A stretch of DNA of 64,000 nt, from positions 1,431,924-1,495,923 of the forward strand of contig JACDOX010000081.1 of the NCBI GenBank assembly GCA_014549065.1. The letters run 5' to 3'. This DNA comes from Cardinalis cardinalis. Taxonomy: Eukaryota > Chordata > Aves > Passeriformes > Cardinalidae. Position 1 is the stretch's first letter. Each line of letters opens with the position of its first letter. The notes beneath the pieces are model-generated. The model was given only the letters and a program-made list of their open reading frames with translations. It was not told the origin of the DNA and searched no databases. A program made the position numbers and the translations under genes. This document shows, piece after piece, positions 46,844 through 59,639 of this stretch.

Positions 46844-49800
46844 TTACTGGAGGATGAAGCCAGGATGTGGTGGAAGGCGAGGTGGTCTCTGGGGCAGAGG
46901 TGGAGGATAGGGTGGCACAAACTGAGCGGGGCATCCCGGCNGGGGCGCCTGGCTCGAGGGCTGCGCCGCCCCGGGCCGTGGCGGGAGGGGCGGGTACGGA
47001 GCCCCGGGGGGAGCGAGCGCCGGTCCCGAGCCCACGGCGGCCGTGAAGGGCGTGGGGAAGCGTCCGGCCGGGCCCGAGGCGGGCGGCGGGGGCGGGATCC
47101 GCCGCGGCACCACCGACGGAGGAGGGGTCGCGTCCTTGTAGGGATCGGCGGCTGCTGCGGGCTCGGCTGCCCTCGGCGGCGCCGGCGGCTGAACCTGAGC
47201 GAGTCTCTGTCCCTTCAGCACCATCTCCTGCAGCTTCTCGATCTTCACCCGGCGCAGGTGAGCCAGCTTCCTCTTGCTCTGGTACTCGTCGATGAAGGAA
47301 TCCAGCGGGATTTCACCGTCAAGGAACCTTTCTGCCATATTCTGTCAAATACAGAACATTCTCTTAGGAAACAGCCTACTGCAACAGAATCTAAATGGCT
47401 CACATCCCAAAAATAGCAGCATTTTGCCTGTGATTTTCCAGCTGGCATATGGAAGATGACTGGCATACTGAAGAATTCTGAGCAGAACTTTGAGTTGCTT
47501 ATTACTCAGAAGCACTGAGTGTTAAATATCACTTTTGCATAAATTTATACTGAAGTAACAGCAATAAAAACATCTGAATCTTGCTCTGAGCATTCCCCTG
47601 ATCNCCAGAGATGGGAACAAACCAAGTCCAGCAGCTTCCCAGATTGCCAGCTAAGCTGAATTACAGCTCAGTGCTGCTTGAATGCCAACAGAAACACTGG
47701 GAACTCTGTGAGACTCAGCACAGAGATTATTGCTAAGTCAGGCTTAAGACTCACCCTTACCTGTGGCTTTGGGTAAATGATGTTTAATAATTGAGAGCTG
47801 AACAAACATAAAATCACTAAATTCAGCTTGTCCTGGGAATGTCTTTTTANGATCACAACTCGAGGCTAATAAGCACATTTTTTCCTCCTGATTAATTACA
47901 GAAAATGCCTGCATGCAAATCAGCAAACAAAACCATTATTCTGAAGTCACACCACCCTTCAAGCACTTGCGTGTCAGCAAGTGGTGACCACTGGCACCTG
48001 CACAGACACACTGAGACCACAATGGGATAATTCACCAGGAACACTGGAGGAAAAGCAGCACAGGCACAGGTTTTTTTATTAGGCCACTAATTGACATTTA
48101 TTATGAAGTTATACATGTACCAGGCAAACCCCATTGAAAAAAGATTCCACATTTTTAAACTCTACAAGTCTGAAGGCNAAGCCAAGGAACTAAGAGGGTT
48201 TGCCTACCTTTTCTAAAAAGGAGCACTTTCTCTCTTGAACTTCAAAGATGTTAAGAGTAAAAAATTACTCAGATAAAAAAGAAATAAAACTGCTGGAATC
48301 AAATAGCTGCTCCCTGAAGTTCAAAGCAGAGACAAGTCCATATTCTTAAAACTACTCCTTAATCTGTCACATGCTCAGCTCAGCACTGCAGCCATGGACA
48401 CTGGAAGGTTCTGGCAATGGGGGAAGTGACAGAATTGGGGAGTTGTGTCATTACCTCTGTGTCTTCCTCAATCTTGGCCCCCTCGGTCTGCAGCAGTGCC
48501 AGCAGGGTCTCCAGGGAAGCATTACTGGATTGTCTGTCTGCAAAGGCACAGGAAGGACAGAACATGACAGCAGGCCCTGAGTGACCTGGAACTACACAGC
48601 ANCCTCCAAGGCACATCTGCACAACCACAGACTCTGCAGCTCCACACAGGGTGATGCACAGTCAGAAATACATTAACAAGTTCAGGAATATTGTCAGAGT
48701 GCTAAGAGCTGAAATTTAATTTTAATTATGTATTTATAATATTGAAAGCACTTCAGCAAGTGCAGTATCAGATGTACAATATAATTCAGTATGAAAGTTA
48801 CATGTAATATTCCATTTGATTTATAAATAGTCACTAAAAATTCGAAGTGTTTTGCTCTTTAGCAAAGTAACTGATGTTGATAATTTAGAGAAGAGTAGNT
48901 CAAGAACAGGTAGGTAACAGGAAGAATCCACAGTATCTGTTACTAGGTGTGACAGTCACTTAATAAATCCTCAGAAGTGTGATCTATTTCAGCACTACAC
49001 AAGAATGACACTTCACTTTGTACCCTAATTCACACAGCTAAAAATGAGACACCAAAAACCAAACAACAAACAGGCAACAGATTTACATCACTTAAAAAAN
49101 CAGCAAATCATAATTGTCAGCAGCCACTGTTACCTAGTTTTGTTTTCTTTATCTGGTATGCTTCAAAAAGAACTTGCAGCTCTTGATATTTCTCAGTTAA
49201 ATTTGATTTCAGAGACTCCAACTTTGGCTGGTACAGGAGATTTCCCTCTGCCAGGCTGCGGTTGCTGGCAAGAGTCATGTCCTTGCTGTGCTGAACATTT
49301 TGGGCCTGGATATAAAATAAAAACCAAAAAAAGTGTGTGAAATGACAGTGAAATTATTAAGCAAAACAACATGAGACTTTGAAAACTTTTAAATGAACAA
49401 CAAAAATATTAAGAGTTAGTGCTGTGGCATTGGGCCTGCAACTGATGAACAAATGATGAAAATTGACAGATAAAGCAATAGCTCTTGAAAAAACCTGAAT
49501 TCCAGCAGTGAGATACAATAGGTGCAGAAGAATATCACCNCTTATCTTGTTAATGTGTAAAAAATAAGGATTGCATCGTGACTATTCCTTTTCCAGAATA
49601 TTCTTCCCCAACTGTGTTACACCAATCCTGGATTAATGCCAAAACCTTCTTTTTTTCAGTTTAATCCTTCTGCTTAGCAGTTCCTAGCCTAAAGAAAAAA
49701 ATGACAATTCTCACACACCCAAGATTCAGCCAGATTCCAGTTTGCACATGGGTTTATCAAGAGAGCCTCGGGAGCTCTGGGAGAGCTGAGTGTTTGGAGA

Positions 49801-52800
49801 AGTCTGCCCTGGGTGTCACATTAGATTCATTAAAATATTCAGACATCAAAAGGGGAAAAAAACCCCAACCAACCAAGGGATTTGATTTCAGATTCTCAGG
49901 CTGAATCAACACGAGGAATAGCCCTCCCAGGGCACAACAGACTGAGTCTATTGAGCTGCCTTCAAACCAACAGGAGCTTGGCACATTTTTGTGAGCTCCT
50001 CCATCCACGGGCCCCCTCTAGCCCAGGTTATCCCTGTTCAGCTGCAGCTGCTCCCACTGGCAGCCCTGCAAACAGCAAACAGCAAACAGCAAACAGCAGC
50101 ACAGGCCCAGCTCCTGCCACACTTCTGGGGGGACACAGCCACACCCCACAAACAGGAGAAGAGGAAACCCAAATGAGCTGTTTAACAGCCCCAGAAAAGG
50201 TCAGCATCAAAATTCAGGTGTTTTTCCAAGCACAGCAGCTGTCTTTGAGAGCAGTTACTTCCTTCTGCAATATTTATGTGCCACTTTAATTTCCTAAATT
50301 CAAAACTCACTTGGTGTTACTTAAACATTTCTTTCCCCAGATACTGCTCTTCAAAACCCAAAGCTTCACTCTCACCCTGTTCTTGCCAAATCACTTAAAA
50401 CCCCAACAACAACCACCAAGGATAATGCAGAGTCCTAAATCTTCATCAATCCCAATTCTACTCCAAATTGTGAAATGCAGAAATTACACTTTCAATATTG
50501 TTTTGTCTCCTCAAGCCTAAAGAAGCATCCAGCCCTATGCCTGTGTTCAATGTGGATCTTTTCAAAGAATAAAAAGAAAGTTCCCTTCTTACCTATGAAT
50601 CTAATGCAAAATAATTTAAATTAAGCTGGTTTCCATTTGTTTATTCTCATATAATCCGATCCAGTTAGGAGTGTTGCTTTCAGAAAGCTGAAGTCCCCCT
50701 GTTTTACATTTTTTACAAAGGAATTATGAAGGGAACTAAAATACACAGGGTTTAACAGCTTCATTGGTGGCATCCAACTCTTACCAACCCCCTGCCATCC
50801 CACCAGCCTGTTACTGGCTGCCTCCTGAACTGCCAGCCAAGGAAAACTGTGTGCAAAAAGATTGATGGCTTCTGGTGCCTCTTTCACCATTTTAATGAGC
50901 TCACTACTTCCTCACAGCAAATTCAGTATTTGCACTGCTCGGGAGGCTGAAATTCTCCTGTCAGGCAGGAGACAGCAGTTTAATGAGTGAACTTTGATCT
51001 CTCTTCTAGGATGAAGAAGATGTACANTTACTCAGGGCAGGAAAAAGCCAGTGGACACAAACCTGTAAGGATTTCAAGAGCACAAANAGCAGGAAAATGA
51101 AGCTTTTACCATAATCATTTATAGCAAAGAGGAGGAGGTAGAACTCCAAATAAACAGAGTAAGAAAAGGCTTCTTAAAGTCAGATGAGACTTTTGTGATG
51201 TTGTCCCTGCCTCAAGTGTCAGAATATTTCTCAACAGGACCAGGAGGGAGGAAGAAGCCACAAATTCCTAACCTTTCATAATGATCTGCTGAATAACTTT
51301 ACTTTTAAATCATTTCAAATGCGTGAAGATGAGTAAATACCACTATGACATGANGTATCTGACTTGCAAAAATAAAAAAAATGTGATTAATATGACCTGC
51401 CTACCCCTAAGGCAGTGACAACCTGTCCTTTGCACCTGATATCTAATAATTATGGAGTAGACAAAGCTTTAGCAAAAGTCTTAAAAATACTTGTTTAAAA
51501 CTGAGTAAGTTGAAGTATTTGTAATTGTACTGTAAGTTATAGTGCTTGAAATTACACAGGACTTAATGACTAAACTCTCTCCATATTAGAGCATTTCTGA
51601 GAAGGGCATATTTTTTCTAACAGAAGATGATCAAAAATGGTAATTGACACTTAATGATGAATTAAAATGTCACTCCTGAAGTCTTCACTTCCAGCATTGG
51701 TCTATGACAAATTTCTTTTAACAATGCACACTTGGAGAGATGAGAAACTTGAATCTCACCCAAAACCATCAGAAGAACCAGTTCCTCAGATACAAAGCAA
51801 ACTTGGGAATGATGTTTAATGAAACTTAAGGAGGAGCTGGCAGAGACCCATCCACTCGTTTCAGGACATTGAAATATTTCATGTCACTGAGAGAATTATG
51901 AAGTCTATGTGAGTTCTATTTCACAAACAGAACAGATACAATCCCAGAGATTGTGACTTGAATACAGCCACAATCTGTAAACCAGAGTAATCTCTTCACT
52001 GATGTTAAAGTCTGTGTAAAACCTTACAGCAACTGTTCCACTACAACTGCAAGTTAATTCAAGGAATCAGAAAGCAAAGACTGTAAACTTTGCCTGAAGT
52101 GTGCTGTAGAAAAGCTTTCTAAAAATGAGTAATTTAAAACTACAAAAAAAAAACCAACAAAAAAACCAACCAGCTGCATATTCATCCAAGGCTGGAAGGC
52201 ACAGTGCAGCATGAGCAGTCCATTAAGATTATCAGTGCAGCACAAAGCAAGCTTTCAGCATCCATTCACAGCTCTCCACAAGCCCAAGACAAAGGCTGAG
52301 GAAGGAATAAATCCAACAAAAGGTATTTTGTNGTCACGTGTGACAAAAATGTGCATTAGCAGGGAACTGCTCCTGCACTGGTTGTTCACCTGCCCACTGG
52401 AAGTGGCAGGAAAAAGTTATTTAGAGATAAAAGTCAGGAGCATGGGAGTCCAGCAGAATTCCTAACAAGACTCTTGAGGTCATGAGCACTTCAGCAGGCA
52501 GGAAATGTTAATCTGAAACCAGATGAAAATACCAGTCAGCATCATGAGACACAGGGAGACAGGACAATGTTAAGGAGAATATGACTTTTTTCTTTTTTTT
52601 TTTTTAACTGCTAAGCTCTCCCTATGAATTCTGAATGGGACAAATGGGGCAACCATACTGAGCTGCTTAAAAGGGGATTTTCATGGTACAAGGATTGCTC
52701 ACTCCTGAGCAGAGCACTCAACACCAAACTGTGCTGCAAGAAAATGAAGCCATGGACACACAAAATTTATTAAAAACAGAAGTCACGGTTCATGCAGCAC

Positions 52801-55800
52801 TGCAAAACTTCAGCTGCTTAAAAAAAGAATTTATTTAATGGACATAATTTGAATAATTTTACTCAAGGATTTATTTAATGAACATTTCCAAGAGCAGGCA
52901 GCAGCAACTGCTTTGGGAATTTAGAGTCTACTACTTTTATGAAGTGCAGCTTTGTTTCATCCCACTTTTAAAAAAAGGAAAAAAAAAAAAAGCTGGATAA
53001 AATTAAACCAGAACTAGTACTAGCTTAGCAACATTCATACTATAAATGTTGATCCCTTACTCCAAAAGGATGGTTTGCAGCAAGAGTTATTTGTGTAAAA
53101 CGTCTCTGAGCAGCGTCAGCCTGGCTCATCCAAAAGCACATTCCCAGAGGAGCTGCCTCCTGAGAAACTGAGCAATCCTGACTGCCCACAAAGTCCATCA
53201 AGAGCTGCTATAATTATAAGCCTGCTCTGGCCAGCACCACAGAGAGGAGTCTCTTGGTACCTTTGAGAAAAAGTCTCTTAAGGAGCTATAAATAAAAAGC
53301 AGCTTTGTGTGGCACCGTTTTAATTGCTTTATACACAGGACACATCCGTGGCAGTTCTAGATTTCTCCAGCCTCCATCATTCCCACATTCTCTTTCACTT
53401 ACACATACTTGTAAATTAAGAAGAAAACATGCAGTCACACTGTGGATGGATAAAGATGCACATTTGGAGTGTCAAATTAACCCCTGAAACAGGAGCTGAC
53501 AGGTGCAGAGTAGGAGAAGAGACTTCTTTTACAGAAGATTTAGGAGTGCTTTTCATCAAGGACTGGTGAATAATAATACACCCCCTAACAACATCTGTTC
53601 TGTAATAAATATTAAAACATACTGCAAAGTAATTAGATTGGCTAAATTTAGCTCTTCTGATTACTTGAAAATGACAAAATAAAGCTTAGAAGGTAAGCTG
53701 CAGTTCCTAGATATTTCTTGCAGAGGCAAGAAACACAGCACTGCAATTTGCACTCATCAGACACAGACAGATTACTCATTTGATGCTCAGCTAGAAGAGA
53801 AAAATCTGTAGTTGTCACCGAGTCTAATTCCTAACGTTGCAACTAAATTTCATGTTTGGCCAACAAGAACATGACCATTTTCACAATGTGGTTTTAGGAC
53901 AGGAGGAGGAATCCAAGAAATCTGGGCATGAATGCACATAGTTGAACTTGGACTTTCTGCCCTGCATGATCTGTTCAATCAGCTTTTGAGACACTATGCT
54001 CAAAAAATTCCTTCTGTGCTTGCCACTGTACTCTGAAATGCTGGAAAGAGAAGAAGGCAATACATTTCTGACTTCTTGATTTCACATAATTAAGGTATTG
54101 AAAAGCAAACAATTTTTGGCCATGGAACCTTAGCAGCCAGTAACACAACACTGCACTGCTACAGAAGTGATGCTCCAGGAGATAAAAAGAAAATTCACTT
54201 TCACAGGGAAATTCATCAAATCATCACCAGTGTCAGGTCACAAATTCTGTCATCTGTGCTTTTTAGGGTTATCTCACTGAGACTGACTTTTATAAACAAA
54301 TTACTTTTATGACCCTGCCACGGCAGGAGGTTTGGAACTAAATGATCTTTCAGGTCCCTTCCATCCCAATCCTGTGACTGTCTGTTTAATGAAGATGGAT
54401 GCTGTGCATGCACTGCAGAGATCAACCTGAGAGATGATAAAAAAAGCCCTCCTCAGTTTTAGAAGGCTGGGAGTACCAGACAAGCAGCTTCCTTCCTTTT
54501 TCTGGCAGACAAGAGTTGCTTGTTCGAGCCCTGCAAAGCCAAGCTCAGACAGGAAAAGCAGCAGCTCAGCTCTGATGCCACAGTGCCACTGACACACCTG
54601 GGGACACACGTGCAGGACATCACCCCGTGGGCACACATACACCCCCCCCCACAAATCCTGCTCAAATGCCACACAGGATCCGTTCCCTCTAAGGCTGGAA
54701 GTGCCTATTTTTAGCTGCCAGCAAGAAAGCCAAGTGGTTTTTCCAAATCCTCCTCCTCTGTGAACAAAACATTGGGGTTTGAGCTGGGTTTCCCTTGCAA
54801 CAAGGAGAACAAAGGGTTTTTTTCAATGGTGGAATGATCAGCTTTAACCAACTTTGCCACTGAAAATACAAGTGACCTCAGAGAAGCGGCTCGAGAATCG
54901 TGATTTAATTGGAATGTCACAGTAAAATCAGGAATGTAAGGACTTTGGAATAACCCTACAACCTGGATACACATGGACTGAGGGCCAGGCAGCAGTGAGG
55001 TCACCATGGTGCCTCCTTAATGCTCAGGATTTCCCTCTCTCCCTCTTCCTGCCACACACTTCCAGTGAAAACTCAGCTCTCAGCAGCACANGCAATACAC
55101 AGTTCAGTGAAGGCAAAAACAGGAGGAGGAAGGAATATTCAAGCATGGCCAATTCCCTCCAAGATGGGTAAACACATTTCTAGCTGAACAGACTCCAGTA
55201 AAAGCCTCCACATCCAATAAAAGAGGATTACAGCAGACAGCAGCACAGCCCTGTTTCCACACAGCCTGAGCACCTCCAAACCTGGCCACACTTTCCAAAC
55301 ACCACAAAATATTCCCTCGGGCCCACAGAACTTCACTCTACAATTTAAAAGCCTTCAGATGCCAACGAAAGAGGAAAACCTGAGGGTCAATATGGGCTGG
55401 TTGTGGAGAGGAAGGATTTTTTCTACTGAGGTCATGAGGTTTTCTGTCACTTCTGACCTACGGTCTTAAGTTCACACTGACAAATAAATTATATTGAAGA
55501 GCCCACGTCCCTTGGCAGGGGTCACTCTGGAAGCAGCAGCACTGCACCCGTTCACATCCTCACCAAGTCAAGCCCATTTTAACCTGCTGAGCCTCCTTAA
55601 ATAGGTTTTGTTCAGCANGGTGCTCCTGCCCCCAGCAAACCAAGAGCTCTCTGCATGTTCTACTTTCCACCGCCTGCTTCTTCTAAGTTCTCAAAATATA
55701 GGTTTGCACAAAAAGTTGTTATGGCTGCCCCACTCTCAGAAATCTATTGGCACAAAGTTCAAAATCCAAATTGTTGCATAATACAGCAAATAAATTCCCC

Positions 55801-57002
55801 GGGACACCTCATCACCTCAGCCCCAGCCTTCAGTGGGCCTCTCCATAGGTAACACTGACAATTTGGCTCGAGGTGATCCAGAACAATTTCCTCAGAAGCG
55901 CCAAAAGGGCCAGAATCCTAATTTGATGGAACACAATTAAAATTGATTTTACTTAATAAACTTAAGCTTCTTTCTCAAGAACATGGTGCCACTGTTTTTC
56001 TTCTCCTGAGGCTTTTGTCCTCTAATTTAAGAAAACAAAAAACCCCTCAATAAATACAGGACCCAGAGAAACAGAGCACGTTTTTGGTTTTTAAAGTTTT
56101 CATACATATAGTTTCATCTTATTCGCCCTTATCTAAGATTCTTTCAGGGACATCTGTGGCCAAATAAACTCAGAATAGTCTCATATCTGAACTGGAACAC
56201 CCAGTGTCCACTGGCACATAGAAAAACCAGTTAAAGACAACCACAGCCAGAGGAAGAAAACAGGCTCCTATTTTGTTTTAAGAATCACAGATCCAAAAGC
56301 ACGACTTAGAGCCTGATGCACTGACAAAGACGCTTCAAATAGGCAAAACAAGCAGCAGAGAAGCCTGACAGCCCTGGCTGCGCCCAGCATACCAACCGAG
56401 GCACACAGAAATCTCTTTCACATTGTTTTGAATTCACCCTGGCAAAATCCTCCACCGCGGCCAAGGCACAGAACGAGGGCTGTGCGAACGGAAAAGCCGA
56501 TCCCACCTCCGGGCCGTCACTGCCTCCTGATTCAGCGCTTGAATTCNTTTAATTTCGCGTTTCCAGCCCGCCGAGCCCTCACCCCTCGTAGGGCACCCAG
56601 CGGGCACCGATCCCCCGCGGCGGGCCGGCGAACAAAAGGCCGGGAGGGCCGGGCCGGGNCAACGGGGGCCGGGGGCGGCAGCGCAGGGGGAGCGAGGAAG
56701 GGACCGGCAGCGCTGCCCGCAGCCCCGGGGGCTCCTCACGCACCGGCAGCTCCACGGCGGGGCCGAGCCCGCCCGGCGGCTCCGGGGAGCGGCGAGTCCT
56801 GAACCCCCCCAGCACCGAGCGGCACCGGGCACCCGGCGGGCTGAGGGGGGCGGCCCGAGGAGAGGCCGCGGCCGGGGAGTACGAGGCAGCCCCTCACCTC
56901 TTCCATCTCGCGGGCCATGTCCTGGAGCTGCTCCTCGTCGTCCAGCAGCGCGCTGAGCTCCTGCAGGCTCAGCGCCTCCAGGCGCCGCGCGTCCAGCGCC
57001 AT
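46844..57002 (-). CDS. VPS37B: VPS37B, ESCRT-I complex subunit
   Basis: Four minus-strand coding exons: 56898-57002, 49134-49305, 48455-48537 and 46844-47341. Phases join, all introns are GT-AG, and the product is 285 residues, the same as human. It starts MALDARRLEALSLQELSALL. Exon 2 carries MTLASNRSLAEGNLLYQP and KYQELQVLFEAYQIKKTKL. Exon 3 encodes SNASLETLLALLQTEGAKIE. The last exon completes the Mod(r) domain (FLDGEIPLDSFIDEYQSKRK, LEMV-type helix EKLQEMVLKGQRL), then a proline-rich tail ending PPHPGFILQ. VPS37B assembles with TSG101, VPS28 and MVB12/UBAP1 into cytosolic ESCRT-I, which sorts ubiquitinated cargo into multivesicular bodies and acts in cytokinesis. The N-terminal codons differ most from human. 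Base 46941 is an N at a second codon position in the tail (Pro, Leu, Gln or Arg). Confidence 0.96.
50066..50099. repeat. (CAAACAG)n tandem repeat
   Basis: Four to five head-to-tail copies of the 7-bp unit caaacag lie in VPS37B intron 1. Each frame through it gives a short repetitive false peptide. Confidence 0.85.
54313..54390 (+). mobile_element. CR1 3'-end fragment in VPS37B intron 1
   Basis: The sequence tttggaactaaatgatcttt followed by caggtcccttccatccca closely follows the avian CR1 3' consensus (gttggaactagatgatctttaaggtcccttccaaccca). It is sense on the plus strand, antisense to VPS37B, and truncated with no ORF2. Confidence 0.75.
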
Positions 57003-57215
57003 CCCGGCCCCGCCGCCGTTCCCGCCCCGGCCCCGGACCGGAAGTGCCGCCGCGGTCTCGCCCCGGNCCGGCGGGCACCGCCCTCAGCGCCCCCTGCCGG
57101 GGGGGCGTGTCGGGGCGTACCACGGGGGCTGCGCGGCGGGAGGGGGGCGCTGCTGGACGGAACCAAAGCGACCTGGGGAGGGGGGCCGCGGTGGCCGAGC
57201 GGGCCCGGGCTGAGG
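56450..57215 (-). promoter_or_regulatory. VPS37B: VPS37B CpG-island promoter with ETS site
   Basis: GC and CpG density are very high from about 56560 to 57200, spanning the first coding exon and its upstream side. A perfect ETS-family motif ACCGGAAGTG lies at 57037-57046, about 35 bases upstream of the ATG. Such motifs typically sit next to the start site of housekeeping TATA-less promoters. No TATA box is visible. Confidence 0.7.
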
Positions 57216-57360
57216 GGAGCCCCTGTGGGGGGGTGAAGCCCTGTGAGGTTCCGTGAGGGGAGCGCCTGTGAGGGGTGAAGCCCCTGTGAGGGGGTAAAGT
57301 CCCTCGAGGGAACCATGGGTGAAGCCCCTGTGAGGGGGTGAAGCCCCTCCATTGGCAGAG
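57215..57360. repeat. Imperfect G-rich tandem repeat upstream of VPS37B
   Basis: Repeated ctgtgaggggtgaagcccc-like units of variable length occur about six times. It is a degenerate minisatellite at the far edge of the promoter region. Confidence 0.75.
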
Positions 57361-57421
57361 CCCCGCACAGAGCGAGCTTTGTGTGCTGCGCTCACGTGAG
57401 GCGCTCAGAGTCCCGAGGGAT

Positions 57422-57915
57422 CGGTCATTGAGGTTGGAAAAGACCTCTGAGATCATCGAGAGCAGCTTGTGACCGATCACCTCCTTCTCCACCAGACCCC
57501 AGCCACGAGTGCCATGTCCAGTCGTTCCTTACACAACTCCAGGAGTGGGGACTCCTGGGCAGCCCTTTCCGATGTTTTATCACCCTTTCAGTTAACAAAT
57601 TCCTCCTGGTGTCCAACCTGAGCCTGCCCTGGCCCAGCCTGGGCCCATTCCCTCCCCTGTTTCTGTTCCCTGGAGCAGAGCCTGGCTTCCCCAGGCTGTC
57701 CCCTCCCGTCAGGAGCTGTGCAGAGCCAAAGGGCCCCCTGAGCCTCCTTTTCTCCAGGCTGAGCCCCCTCACAGCTCCCTCAGCCTCTCCTGGGGCTCCA
57801 GCCCCTTCTCAGCTCCGTTCTCTTCCCTGGACACTCTCCTCAATTCATCCATGGAGNCCCCAGAAGTGGGCTCAGGACTCGAGGTGTGTCCCCAGAGATG
57901 TGGCTTTGGGACACT
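57422..57915 (-). mobile_element. CR1 LINE 3' fragment, antisense to the plus strand
   Basis: The sequence gaggttggaaaagacctctg, then agatcatcgag, is the reverse complement of the avian CR1 3' end. It continues through recognisable blocks: ctcctgggcagccctttccg, caccctttcag, aaattcctcctggtgtccaa and ctcgaggtgtgtccccag. The element lies sense on the minus strand with its 3' end at about 57422. It is 5'-truncated; the upper boundary near 57915 is approximate. No intact reverse transcriptase frame remains. Confidence 0.85.
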
Positions 57916-59474
57916 NGGAGGTGGGCAGGTTCCTGGGACGGCTCGGGCTGTGCCCTGTGTCCTGCTGGATGGAGCTGGGCTCCCGGAGAGCCTTCCCAGC
58001 CCCACCAGCACACAGCTCCTGCCTGAAGTGCCATGGACGCTCGTGGCCTCCTTTGTTTAAAACTCCCCAGCTGTAAATTTGGAAGGAAAATCAGTTAGAT
58101 TTAACTCGCATTTCCTTATCCAGGTTGGGACTTGGCTGGTGTAAATCTCAAAGGAGTGATTGCATTATTGTTCTCAAGACTAGGCTGAATACTTATTTAG
58201 GTTAAAAATAGCTAAAAATCATATCTGGCCAAGCTTTGGTGCTAGGCCATTTCATCCATCTTAAACCCTTTCTTCTTCAACAGTGAAGGTCAATAAATAA
58301 TCTGTCAAAGATCTGTTTCATGGTAAATTTAAATACTTTTGAAATGCAGTGTAGTAAAAACTACGTCAATTAAACCACCATATATTTTGTTCTGATTTTT
58401 ATCAGTCATGTCACCAGCACCGGAGTAGGCAGTGTGTGGTAACCCTTGGGAGCAGCAGCTCCCCAATTACTGCTGCTGTTAGCAGAGCTGATAAAGACAA
58501 TTATGCCTGGAAACAATTAATTGTGTTAAAAGAGCCTAAGTTATATGCATCACTTGGCATGCAGCACCTTCCTGGCCTGCTTTTGTCCCTACGTGGGTGT
58601 GGGTGTGTGTATTATTTCCGTGTGTGTAACTCTGGAGAGAGAGCCAAAAGGAGCCAGGAGCCAAGGGAACAGAGAGGGAATGGCCACGTGGTCCTTGTCC
58701 TTTGAGTTGATATTTTTGATCTAACTGGGAAGAATAGGGGAAAAAAAATCCATAGAGTGACCGAATACAATTCTGATGCAATGAAGTTGCAGTCACACTC
58801 AGGAAGTGACCCAGCAGCTCCTGGCAGGACACTGTGATGACGTGACAGCGTTATGCTTGTTCTTTTGTCCTATAACTAAACGCAGCTCCCCACACCTCCC
58901 ACCTTCCCAAAAGCCTTCTTTGTCATTATTATCCACAGGGAATAATGACCAGCAAGGTGACCCTGCTGGAGGAAGCCTTCCAGCCCTTTTGGCAGCCCGG
59001 TGCAGATCCAAGGTGCGCTCAGAGGGAGGCGAGGCCGCGATGTTTGCGCAGCAGGAAGCTGAGCCCAGGGTGGGGAGAAGGTGCTCAGTGACACAGGAAT
59101 GTCCCAGTAGCACAGCTCTCACCACCCCAGCACACCTGCCTGCTGCAGGGATGTGCTCTGTGCCAGGTGAGTCAGCAGCCGTGCCCTGGGCACTGGCAGG
59201 GCTTTGCACAGTCACCGCAGCCCTGCCTTGCTGTTTGAATCCAGCAGATAGTCACCCTGCCAACACCATTCCACCATTCCTGTGTTTGCACACGTCCATC
59301 AGACAGGGTTACAGCCACGGGTTCAACCTGCTGTAAATCTGCTCATGCAAACACACGTACACATAGACACACATGCAAACAGAGGAATTAGCTGAGGGAT
59401 TAGGAGAAGCCCTTTCTTCCCAAGAACATTGCTCATTTGAACTTCATACCATAACTAAATAAATGCTTTGGGGG

Positions 59475-59625
59475 GAGCGTGGTTCAGAAGAGTCTGACTC
59501 AGCTTCATGTTGCAAATCTAGTTTTACCACTGCCTCACTGTGTGATCCTGAGTGGAGTTCTCAGATTCCCTCAACCATGGTGCCTTTTGCTGAAAAAAGG
59601 AGATAATAAGAACTGCTCAGTCACA
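59475..59625 (+). mobile_element. MIR-like ancient SINE remnant
   Basis: The segments agcgtggttcagaagagtct, ttaccactgcctcactgtgt and gatcctgagtggagttctca, and then gaaaaaaggagataataaga, follow the order of the MIR/CORE-SINE consensus. The matching consensus features are the tRNA-like head, cctctaccac..ctgtgtgacctt, cctcagtttcctcatctgtaaaatg, and gggataataa. The body is diverged, as expected for an element from early amniotes. A repeat-masking search would settle the family. Confidence 0.6.
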
Positions 59626-59639
59626 GGTGAGAACATAAC

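Larger units (their letters stand above)
49306..56897 (-). other. VPS37B: VPS37B intron 1 (7.6 kb)
   Basis: The largest intron of the gene is AT-rich and mostly unique. It contains a CAAACAG tandem repeat at about 50066 and a CR1 fragment at about 54313. No other exon or RNA gene could be supported. Confidence 0.6.

Noticed and set aside
56434..57492. 352-residue minus-strand frame over the VPS37B first exon
   Set aside because: It is in a different frame from VPS37B and stays open because of the CpG island; VPS37B coding at 56898-57002 explains the locus.
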